NCBI GenBank assembly: GCA_913060505.1 | Contig: CAJXRQ010000017.1 | Coordinates: 1 to 64,000, forward strand | Reading direction: 5' to 3' | DNA from: an uncultured Desulfovibrio sp. | Lineage (GTDB): Bacteria; Desulfobacterota; Desulfovibrionia; Desulfovibrionales; Desulfovibrionaceae | Length of the DNA stretch: 64,000 nucleotides | Part shown: positions 18,368 to 25,856 of the stretch, piece by piece | Position numbering within the stretch: position 1 is the stretch's first letter | Layout: the number at the start of each line of letters is the position of its first letter | Translations under genes and position numbers: made by a program | Notes under the pieces: model-generated | What the model was told of the DNA's origin: nothing | Seen by the model: only the letters and a program-made list of their open reading frames with translations | Database searches by the model: none

Positions 18368-18401
18368 GCCTTCCTCCTCTTTTGAAAACTTTTGCGTAAA
18401 A

Positions 18402-20504
18402 TCATCCCACGGTCAAGCGCAGGTCGGCCACCAGGGCCTCATGTTCATCAATGAGTACAGGGTTCAGTTCCGCGTCCCGGATGTTCGGAAAATCATCCGC
18501 CATCTGCGAAACAGTCATCACCATATCTTCCAGCGCGCCGAAATTGACGGGCGCTTGTCCGCGAACACCCCGCAACAACGGATAGGAGCGGATTTCGCGT
18601 ACCATTTCCTGTGCGTCCTGCAAGGTTAACGGCGCCAGACGCCAGACTTCATCTCCGAGTATGTCCGCAGCAGGTCCGGCCATGGAAAATCCTACCATGG
18701 GGCCGAATTGCGAATCCTGGCGCAGCCGGATTTTCACCTCGCGGGCATGGGCCGGTCCCATGGATTGTACCAGACATCCGGAGATGTATGCACCGGGACG
18801 CAGACACATGACCCGGTTCGTAATCTCCCGGAACGCGGTGCGTACCTCCTGGGGCGTTTGCAGGTCCAGAACGACCGCATCCAGACCGCTTCGGTGCTTG
18901 ATGTGCGGAGAAACGATTTTCAGCGCGACGGGATAGCCGATTTTTTTGGCCGCCTTGACCGCCTGCTCACTGGTGCGGGCCAGTTTGGTTTCCGGTACGG
19001 GGAGTTCGTAGGCCATGGCCATTTCAAAAGCCTGCGGCTGCGGCAGCTCCGGCAGATGTATTTTCATGGCCCGGTTTACCAGTTTTTCGGCTTTTCCCTT
19101 GTCCCGGCGGAAACAGACCTCCACGGGCCAGGGGCGGTTGCGCCAGCGTTTGTGGCGAACCATGGCTGCAAGCGCCCGTACTGCCGGTTCCGGGTATGCA
19201 TAACAGGGAATGCCCGCGTTCAGCAGCATGTCCCTGCCCGGACTTACGCGCTGGTCCCCCATGAAACAGGCGAACATTGGTTTGTCCGAAGTTTTGGCGA
19301 CGTCGATCACGGCTTGCGCGGTTTCGGGTATCTGTGCCGATGCCGTGGGAGTGAGCATGACCATGATTGAATCGGTCATGTTGTCCTTGGCCACGGCTTC
19401 CAGTGTGGCGCGATAGCGATCCGCACCGGCATCACCGATAATATCGATAGGATTGTAGAGTGATGCATAGGCAGGCAGGGATTTTCGCAATGCTTCCACG
19501 GTTTCCGAAGCAGGGGTGGCCAAATGCAGTCCTGCCTGTTCACAGGCGTCCGCAGCGAGGATGCCGGGGCCACCCGAGTTGGTGACAACCGTGAGGCTGT
19601 GTCCTTCCGGCAGCGGTTGGCAGGAAAAGGCCCGGGCGATGTCAAACAGGGATTCGATGTCGTCCACCTGAATAATGCCCGACTGGGAAAAGGCAGCGCG
19701 GCAGGCTTCCAGAGAACCGCTCACGGAACCTGTGTGGCTGGATGTGGCGCGTGCTCCGGCTTGCGTTGTTCCGGCCTTGATCATGATAACGGGCTTTTTT
19801 TCCGTGACCCGTTGGGCCACGCGCATGAATTCCCTGCCGTTGTCCACGGATTCCAGATAGCCGATGATGACCGAGGTGTCCGGGTCGTCGCCCATGGCTT
19901 CCAGTGCGTCTGCTTCGGAAATACCTGCCTTGTTGCCAAGGCTCAGAAATTTGGAAAATCCGAGATTTTCACCCGTGGACCAATCCAGAATGGCGGAACA
20001 GAGTGCTCCTGATTGTGAAAAGAAGCCGATGTTGCCTTTGGGCGGGACTTGCCCGGCAATGGATGCGTTCAGATTCTGGCTGGTGTTGATCAGGCCGAGG
20101 CTGTTGGGCCCCATGAGTACGAAGCCCCAGCGGGTGGCGATGCGGGACATTTTTTCTTCCAGCTCGAATCCCTCGCGCCCGGTTTCCCGAAAACCGGCGG
20201 TAATGACCAGCACGGCCCCTGCCCCGGCCTTACCGAGATCTTCCAGTGCCCGGATGACATGTTCTCGCGGCACGATGACGATCCCGAGGTCCGGTTGCTC
20301 CGGAAGATCCGCACAGGAACGATAGGCCGTAAGGCCGAGTATTTCCTCTGCTTCGGGATTGACGGGAAGCAACTTGCCCCTATACCCTGCGCCGATTATG
20401 TTGGCCGTTAAGACGTGCCCGAGTTTGTGTTTTTTTCGGGATGCGCCGACAACCGCAATGGATTGCGGCCTGAAAAGTGGTTCGAATCTGTCTACGGACT
20501 GCAT
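18402..20504 (-). CDS. ADP-forming acetyl/acyl-CoA synthetase (CoA-binding domain first)
   Basis: 700 residues. CoA-binding Rossmann domain at residues 8-130 (FRPQSIAVVGAS), succinyl-CoA-ligase-like flavodoxin domains to about 460 with GFFSQSGALCSA and catalytic His257 in SSHTGS, then a C-terminal ATP-grasp domain (about 480-700) with GYPVALKIVSPHIKHRSGL and DAELNPVLI. This is the usual alpha-beta fused arrangement of acetate-CoA ligase (ADP-forming), which makes ATP from acetyl-CoA. It is the first gene of an operon with the phosphotransacetylase-like gene. Only 23 bp separate its start from the divergent rnc start. Confidence 0.94.
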   Translation of the reverse strand: MQSVDRFEPLFRPQSIAVVGASRKKHKLGHVLTANIIGAGYRGKLLPVNPEAEEILGLTAYRSCADLPEQPDLGIVIVPREHVIRALEDLGKAGAGAVLVITAGFRETGREGFELEEKMSRIATRWGFVLMGPNSLGLINTSQNLNASIAGQVPPKGNIGFFSQSGALCSAILDWSTGENLGFSKFLSLGNKAGISEADALEAMGDDPDTSVIIGYLESVDNGREFMRVAQRVTEKKPVIMIKAGTTQAGARATSSHTGSVSGSLEACRAAFSQSGIIQVDDIESLFDIARAFSCQPLPEGHSLTVVTNSGGPGILAADACEQAGLHLATPASETVEALRKSLPAYASLYNPIDIIGDAGADRYRATLEAVAKDNMTDSIMVMLTPTASAQIPETAQAVIDVAKTSDKPMFACFMGDQRVSPGRDMLLNAGIPCYAYPEPAVRALAAMVRHKRWRNRPWPVEVCFRRDKGKAEKLVNRAMKIHLPELPQPQAFEMAMAYELPVPETKLARTSEQAVKAAKKIGYPVALKIVSPHIKHRSGLDAVVLDLQTPQEVRTAFREITNRVMCLRPGAYISGCLVQSMGPAHAREVKIRLRQDSQFGPMVGFSMAGPAADILGDEVWRLAPLTLQDAQEMVREIRSYPLLRGVRGQAPVNFGALEDMVMTVSQMADDFPNIRDAELNPVLIDEHEALVADLRLTVG

Positions 20505-20527
20505 TACGACCTGATTTTGGAGAGTTT

Positions 20528-21241
20528 ATGGACACCGTTGAACTAGAGCAATGTATTCACCATCGCTTTTCCCAAGTCAAGCTCCTGCACCTGGCGCTTA
20601 CGCATAGCTCCTATGCCAATGAGCAAGGCTGTGAGGGCAATAACGAACGCTTGGAATTCCTTGGTGACGCTGTTCTGGAATTGTGCATATCCGAAGAGGC
20701 GTATAAACGCTATCCCCTTGTTCCCGAAGGACACCTCACGCGTATCCGTTCCAACCTGGTCAAGGAAACAAGTTTGGCGTTTTTGGCCAGAAATTTGGGG
20801 TTGGATCGTTACCTTCTGTTGGGACGGGGTGAAGACATGCAGGGAGGCCGGGAACGGGATTCTCTGCTTTCCGACGTGTTCGAAGCCGTGATCGGGGCTG
20901 TTTTTCTGGATAGCGGTTTTGAAAATGCCAAGCGCGTCGTGGCCGAAATCTTTCGGGATCGCTGGCCGGAAAATACGGTCATGCAGGTGGCCAAGGATTA
21001 CAAAAGCCGTTTGCAGGAAGAAACCCAACGCCTTTTTCAGGCAAGGCCCGTGTATGTGCTGACCGGCACGGAAGGACCGGAGCATGAAAAAATTTTTGAG
21101 GTGCAGGTAACCCTGCCGAATGGCGTGCGTTTTGACTCCCGGGGTTCCAGCGTAAAAAAAGCTGAACAGATAGCCGCCAGAAAGGCGCTTGAGTTTTTGG
21201 CCCCCAAAAAGCCAGAACATCAGGGGCCGGAAGGCGCTTAG
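20528..21241 (+). CDS. rnc: ribonuclease III
   Basis: 237 residues from the ATG with GGAGAG upstream. The RNase III signature NERLEFLGDAVL lies at about 39-50, with catalytic acidic residues there and in DVFEAVIGAVFLDSG. A C-terminal double-stranded RNA-binding domain follows (DYKSRLQEETQ, then KKAEQIAARKALEFL). The enzyme dimer cuts double-stranded RNA in rRNA and mRNA processing. Length is normal. A large hairpin spans its stop codon. It converges with the flagellin gene. Confidence 0.98.
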   Translation: MDTVELEQCIHHRFSQVKLLHLALTHSSYANEQGCEGNNERLEFLGDAVLELCISEEAYKRYPLVPEGHLTRIRSNLVKETSLAFLARNLGLDRYLLLGRGEDMQGGRERDSLLSDVFEAVIGAVFLDSGFENAKRVVAEIFRDRWPENTVMQVAKDYKSRLQEETQRLFQARPVYVLTGTEGPEHEKIFEVQVTLPNGVRFDSRGSSVKKAEQIAARKALEFLAPKKPEHQGPEGA

Positions 21242-21263
21242 GCGCCGATCCGGTCCCTGATGT
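21218..21263. terminator. long hairpin across the rnc stop codon
   Basis: Outer arms of 14 bp (21218-21231 against 21250-21263, one mismatch) continue into an inner GGCGC/GCGCC stem, so the rnc stop codon sits in the loop region. No strong T run follows on either strand. It lies between convergent rnc and flagellin genes and could act as a barrier, an RNA-stability element, or an RNase III target in its own transcript. Confidence 0.6.
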
Positions 21264-21289
21264 CCCAATCCCTTTCTATCCCGGCAGCC

Positions 21290-22228
21290 CTATCCGCTGA
21301 TCAACTGCATGGCCATCTTCGGCAGGGAGTTGGCCTGCGAAAGCATGGCTACTGCAGATTGCGTCAAAATCTGCTGGCGAACGAATTCCGTCATTTCCGT
21401 GGCAACATCCACGTCAGAAATGCGGGATTCCGCGGCCTGCAGGTTTTCCGCCTGAATTTGCAGGTTGGTAATGGTGTTTTCCAGCCTGTTCTGCAATGAA
21501 CCCAGGTTTGCGCGAATCTTGTCCTTGGAGATGATCGCGTCGTTGATGGCGTCCATAGCCGTTTGGGCCATGGCCTGTGTGGAAACGGTCTTGCCCGCGT
21601 TGGCCTGTTCAAAGGTCAGGGTTCCGCCGTTGGGGTCCGTCTTGAGGCCTGCATTGTGGCCGAGCCCCAATGCGGACGACGTCGCGGTACTGATGGCAAT
21701 GTAGTAATAGTCCTCGGACGAATCGTTACCGGTACCGAAGTGGATCTTGATCGGGCCGGAAGGCGAAAGCTGGTTGCCGTCGTGGTCGGACATCTGACCG
21801 GACAGGTTACCGTTAAGCAGGTAGATCCCGTTGAAGTCAGTGGCGCTGGCAATACGCGAAATTTCCGAAGACATGGCCTGATACTCGGAATCGATGATCA
21901 TGCGCTGATCCGAGTTATAGGTACCGGTCGCGGCCTGCATTGCCAGTTCTTTCATGCGGACGAGCTTTTCATCGATGACCTGCAACGCGCCGTCAGCGGT
22001 CTGGATCATGGAAATGGCGTCGTTCGCGTTACGCACCCCCTGGTGGATGGATGAAATTTCCGAACGCATGAGTTCGCGAATGGCCAAACCTGCGGCGTCG
22101 TCCGCAGCGGTTCCCACTCGCAATCCCGAAGACAGGCGCCTGGTAGACGTACCTAATTGATTGTACGAATTACTCAGGTTTCTGCTGGCATTCATTGCCA
22201 TAAGGTTGTGGTTAATAACGAGGGACAT
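21290..22228 (-). CDS. fliC: flagellin
   Basis: 312 residues with the conserved flagellin ends: N-terminal MSLVINHNLMAMNASRNL and RLSSGLRVGTAADDAAGLAI, C-terminal ENLQAAESRISDVDVATEM and QILTQSAVAMLSQAN. These form the D0/D1 coiled coils of the filament. The central variable domain (about 150-215) is short. The ATG has a perfect AAGGAGG. A well-placed sigma-54 site lies at 22275. Filament subunit exported by the flagellar type III apparatus; probably a glycosylation target given glycosyltransferases elsewhere in the window (inference). Confidence 0.98.
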   Translation of the reverse strand: MSLVINHNLMAMNASRNLSNSYNQLGTSTRRLSSGLRVGTAADDAAGLAIRELMRSEISSIHQGVRNANDAISMIQTADGALQVIDEKLVRMKELAMQAATGTYNSDQRMIIDSEYQAMSSEISRIASATDFNGIYLLNGNLSGQMSDHDGNQLSPSGPIKIHFGTGNDSSEDYYYIAISTATSSALGLGHNAGLKTDPNGGTLTFEQANAGKTVSTQAMAQTAMDAINDAIISKDKIRANLGSLQNRLENTITNLQIQAENLQAAESRISDVDVATEMTEFVRQQILTQSAVAMLSQANSLPKMAMQLISG

Positions 22229-22274
22229 CAGTAAACCTCCTTGTTGATGCTACAAATCCATTTTGATTGTATTA

Positions 22275-22290
22275 AGCAGCATATGTGCCA
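22275..22290 (-). promoter_or_regulatory. sigma-54 promoter of flagellin
   Basis: On the minus strand TGGCAC-N5-CTGCT, with the GG and GC dinucleotides at the exact spacing for -24/-12. It predicts a leader of about 35 bases before the flagellin ATG. Confidence 0.8.
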
Positions 22291-22472
22291 ATAAAGATTT
22301 ATTAAGAAATATCAGCCGTCTGTCTTTTTAAATAAAGTCTAGAAGAGCGTGAAATCATTGGTTGATGACCGGGTTTTTCCGAGTTGCGTCATGGAGTTGG
22401 CGCTTTGAAGAGAAAAAATTTCCCAGCAAACCGGCAGTATATGAATGAGAAAGAGAGGGGAAGGAGGGCTTC

Positions 22473-22869
22473 ATGAAACTAAGATATAGTGATGGCAGAA
22501 CAAAGGGACACGAACAGATTGCCGCCTTGTTTTCGCGGTTGGGATGGACTTCGGGCTCTCAGGGAGAGCGACTGCAAAAGGGGGGGAGAATTCCCATAGC
22601 TTCATAACCGCATGGGATGGAGAAAAACTTTTCGGCATGGCCAGCGCAATTTCGGATGGGCACATGGTTATGTATGTATCCTTTGCGGCTGTATATCTTG
22701 ATTATCAGGGACAGGGCATTGGTTCGGAGATAATGAACAGGCTTATGGAGCGTTATGCCAAGGTCGCCCGCAAAGTTTTGATTGCTCTCGACGGCAAGGA
22801 GGCTTTTTACGAGAAATCGGGGTTGTAAAAGCCGGAGGCCGGGTGTCAATGTATCTTAATGATTATTAA
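22473..22869 (+). pseudogene. GNAT-family N-acetyltransferase broken by two single-base frameshifts
   Basis: The ATG at 22473 has a strong AAGGAGG. Frame 1 reads MKLRYSDGRTKGHEQIAAL and stops at 22605. Adding one G to the seven-G run at 22580-22586 joins it to SFITAWDGEKLFGMA and the acetyl-CoA loop YQGQGIGSEIM. That frame stops at FYEKSGL; adding one G to the GGGG at 22819-22822 then yields a typical GNAT end (RVSMYLNDY) with a stop at 22869. The repaired protein is about 132 residues, the usual size for the family. Both lesions are -1 in G runs, so decay, sequence error or slippage are all possible. As written the gene makes no full product. Confidence 0.85.
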
Positions 22870-22969
22870 TACTCGTGCGCGCCGTGGTTACATGGGGATA
22901 AATGCCTTTTGCGCTGTGCAGTGCTGAATGCGGCATGGATCTTTCCGTTGACTATATTGCGATATCGAA

Positions 22970-23004
22970 GAAAACCCTCTGCCGGATATGGGCAGAGGGT
23001 TTTC
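22970..23004. terminator. bidirectional terminator between the GNAT pseudogene and flgE
   Basis: Perfect 14-bp stem (22970-22983 against 22991-23004) with a seven-base loop; the arms begin and end in A4/T4. It lies downstream of flgE on the minus strand and of the GNAT pseudogene on the plus strand. Confidence 0.9.
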
Positions 23005-23113
23005 TTTCGTGCTTCCACGCGGGGCGGCGTAGAAGTGGGCATTGGAGAAGGAGTCTTATCTGTACGGATTTTTCGTCAGCAAACTCCGTTCGGGTCTTAG
23101 TTATTTTTCATCA

Positions 23114-24790
23114 TTAACGCTTCATGGCAATGACTTCGCCGAGCATGGAGTCCGTGGAGGTGATGACCTTGGTGTTGGCCTGGAATCCGCGCTGGGTAGT
23201 AATCATCTTCACGAATTCGGTTCCCATGTCCACGTTGGAGACTTCAAGCGAGTTGCCGTCCACGGTTCCCTTGCCCTGGTCTCCTGCTTGGCCGGTAAGG
23301 GCCGGTCCGGATTCATTGTTGGCGGAGAACAGGTTGCCGCCTTCTCGCCGCAGATGCCATTTGTCCGAGAACGTGGCCAGTGTCAGGGCATAGAGCTGAA
23401 TGGTTTGGCCGTTGGAGTATCGACCTGAAAGCACTCCGTCACGGGAGACGGTGACCCCCTGCAAGACACCCGAGGAATAGCCGTCCTGGTTCTGGAACAG
23501 GGTCTGCTTGCTGCCGGCGTTGGCCGTGGTGGCAAGAGCGCTGATTTCCGTATCCTTGAAGGAAGGCAGCACACCTGTGTTGGTAATGTTGTTGGCCACG
23601 TCGCCAGCGGTCATGGCCAATGGCGGGGTTACTGCGGCCCAACCGGAAGTGCCTTCGCCGGAACCGTTACTTGTCAGGTCCGTGCAGCGCAGGCCGAAGT
23701 TGATTTCCATAAGGTTGGCGTTCTCCTGCGAGGTGGAACTCGCATTGGACTGCCCGAGGAAGTTCGCTGCCACCACGGGGTATCCTTCGGTGGAGAAGTC
23801 GGCCAGCTGCCATGAATCAAGGTTCATGGAACCGCCGTTCACACCACCGTTCGACTGCAGGGTGAATGCGCTCATACCTACGAGCTGACCGGTACGGAAT
23901 GTCATGGTTCCGGTCATGAGCAGACCCGCAGCCGGGGTTCCGGCCAGGGACGTCATGTTGCCGTCCGCACCGGAAAGCATGCGTTGGTCTTCATCAGGAT
24001 TGATGGTCACGATGTATTCCCATACGGTGTCGCCGCCCGCGTTGGACAGGGTCACCTGGTCGAAATAGATCGTCATGTTGTGGGCTGCGCCGACTTCATC
24101 AAATACTTTGAGAGTACTGGAATAACCATAGTTTCCGGCTGCAAGCGGTGTTTCCGCGGATCCGTCCCAGTTTTGCATGAGCGCGAAATAAGGCGAGGAC
24201 GAGTTGTTGGATTTACTGGTGATTTCCGGCGGCAGGTTGGTGATCATGGACACGTGCGACGTCGCCTTGGGCGGAGACTGGAAGTTGTCCAGCCGAATGT
24301 CCGTAGGGGTGCCGACCAGTCGGGGGCCGGTGTCATCGTTGACCAGATCCGAACTGGTGGCCGTGGCCACGCTGGCTTCGTTCTGTTCCACTTTCCAACC
24401 CTGCACGGGGTAGCCGTGGGGGTCCACGAGATAACCGTCGTTGTCAAAGCGGAAGATGCCTGCGCGGCTATAATACTCCTGATCTTCTCCTTTGGGAGAG
24501 ACGATAAAGAAGCCGTCGCCGGAAATGGCCATGTCCGTGGATTCGGTCGTGGTTTCCAGGGAGCCTTGTCCGAAGTCGGAATAGATGGCTGCAACGCGTA
24601 CGCCGCGCCCAACCTGACTGATTCCTGCGGACGTGGCCATGTCCTGGCTCACGAAGTCCTCGAAATACATGTTTGAACCCTTGTAACCGGTGGTGTTGAC
24701 GTTGGCCAAGTTATTGCCGATGACCGTCATCTTCTCACCGTGGGCGGAAAGACCGGTAATACCGGCGTACAGTGATGCTGACAAACCCAT
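23114..24790 (-). CDS. flgE: flagellar hook protein FlgE
   Basis: 558 residues. The N terminus has the axial-protein signature SLYAGITGLSAHGEKMTVI, then GNNLANVNTTGYKGS; the FlgE core ISGDGFFIVS follows near 88. The C terminus has VDMGTEFVKMITTQRGFQAN. The large middle insertion gives a longer hook subunit than the roughly 400-residue enterobacterial protein, usual for Desulfovibrio-like hooks. The ATG has AGGAGG. It is the third gene of the leftward fliK-flgD-flgE set, about 170 bp after flgD. It forms the flexible joint between rod and filament. Confidence 0.98.
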   Translation of the reverse strand: MGLSASLYAGITGLSAHGEKMTVIGNNLANVNTTGYKGSNMYFEDFVSQDMATSAGISQVGRGVRVAAIYSDFGQGSLETTTESTDMAISGDGFFIVSPKGEDQEYYSRAGIFRFDNDGYLVDPHGYPVQGWKVEQNEASVATATSSDLVNDDTGPRLVGTPTDIRLDNFQSPPKATSHVSMITNLPPEITSKSNNSSSPYFALMQNWDGSAETPLAAGNYGYSSTLKVFDEVGAAHNMTIYFDQVTLSNAGGDTVWEYIVTINPDEDQRMLSGADGNMTSLAGTPAAGLLMTGTMTFRTGQLVGMSAFTLQSNGGVNGGSMNLDSWQLADFSTEGYPVVAANFLGQSNASSTSQENANLMEINFGLRCTDLTSNGSGEGTSGWAAVTPPLAMTAGDVANNITNTGVLPSFKDTEISALATTANAGSKQTLFQNQDGYSSGVLQGVTVSRDGVLSGRYSNGQTIQLYALTLATFSDKWHLRREGGNLFSANNESGPALTGQAGDQGKGTVDGNSLEVSNVDMGTEFVKMITTQRGFQANTKVITSTDSMLGEVIAMKR

Positions 24791-24958
24791 GATGTACCTC
24801 CTGATCTCTTCTCCAATTTGCGCCTGCCGTTTCCCTTTTGCCGGGAGCCCTTTTGTGGCGTTCTCCCTTACCCCTAAGTTGATGCGCCGGGCTGTTCCGG
24901 TTGGCGGGGCGGCTGGCTGATTACCCTAATGCCTTGTATGCATTGCGGCGTTATGCCG

Positions 24959-25705
24959 CTATGACTCCTTCCCTGAATCCGAATCCGAATCGGAATCCGA
25001 GTCGTCTCCGGTGTCGATCTTGTTGGTGTCGACAACTTCGGTCACGTTGGCGAAGCTGATGTAGCGTCCGTCCTTGAGGCGCAGGTAACTCTGGTTGTTT
25101 TCCTGCACGATGCCCGCGACCTCACCGGAAATTTCCGTCTGGATCATGACCGGTTTGCCGTCAGCGTCCTCCGCGAGAATACCCACGCTGTAGGTGCCGT
25201 CCTTGACCAGGTTGCCCTTGTCGTCGCGACCATCCCACAGGTATTCGTACGTGCCTTTTTTCTTGGCGCCGATGGTATCATCGGTGCGGACAATAGCGCC
25301 TTCGCTGTCGTATATGTTGACCTTGACGCCGGCCACGGCTTCGCCCACACCGTAGTAAATGGTGCTGACTTCGCCGTCTTCCTTGGAAACGTTGTAGCCC
25401 TTGGCCTTGACGTTTTTGCCGATGAAGCTGACAGCACTGAGCATGTCCGTGCGCGTTTGCGCATCGTTGAGGCTCGTGATGCCTTCATTGATTTTGGTGA
25501 GTTGTTCGAGGCTGGAAAATTGGGCGAGCTGGCCAGTCATTTCCGTGTCGTCCATGGGATTCATCGGATCCTGATTGGTAAGCTGCGCTACCAGGAGCGT
25601 AAGAAAGGAATCCTGGTCCATACTCTTCTTTTGCGAAGGCGTATTGGACTCAGCAAGATATTTCTCGTGTTGACCCAGAATGTAACTGGTAGAAGTGTAA
25701 CCCAT
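24959..25705 (-). CDS. flgD: flagellar hook assembly (cap) protein FlgD
   Basis: About 248 residues from the ATG at 25705. The N-terminal export region and the motif FLTLLVAQLTNQDPMNPMDDTEMTGQLAQ mark FlgD, the scaffold on which hook subunits assemble. A FlgD-Ig/Tudor-like domain follows (YLWDGRDDKGNLVKDGTYSV). The C terminus ends in a low-complexity Asp-Ser tail that typical homologues lack. It lies about 150 bp downstream of fliK and upstream of flgE in the same direction. Confidence 0.97.
   Translation of the reverse strand: MGYTSTSYILGQHEKYLAESNTPSQKKSMDQDSFLTLLVAQLTNQDPMNPMDDTEMTGQLAQFSSLEQLTKINEGITSLNDAQTRTDMLSAVSFIGKNVKAKGYNVSKEDGEVSTIYYGVGEAVAGVKVNIYDSEGAIVRTDDTIGAKKKGTYEYLWDGRDDKGNLVKDGTYSVGILAEDADGKPVMIQTEISGEVAGIVQENNQSYLRLKDGRYISFANVTEVVDTNKIDTGDDSDSDSDSDSGKES
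24975..25004. repeat. hexanucleotide repeat encoding the FlgD Asp-Ser tail
   Basis: Consecutive GAATCC, GAATCC, GAATCG, GAATCC, GAGTCG units inside the flgD 3' end. A unit of six keeps the frame, so copy-number change would only lengthen or shorten the tail. Confidence 0.8.
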
Positions 25706-25856
25706 GACTTCTTCCCCAATGCGGACCAATGTCTATGCGAGGAGAACGGCCTTGTTCGGCCGACCTGTCCTTGCGGACCATGATCCACTGTCAGTTTGAT
25801 AAACTGCTCACCTGCCGGTCCCTAAACTCCGGCTGGTGTGTCGTCGCAATCCCTAA

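Noticed and set aside
22580-22586. Seven-G run as a phase-variation switch for the GNAT gene
   Set aside because: A second independent frameshift downstream means one slip would not restore a full protein; decay or sequence error is simpler.
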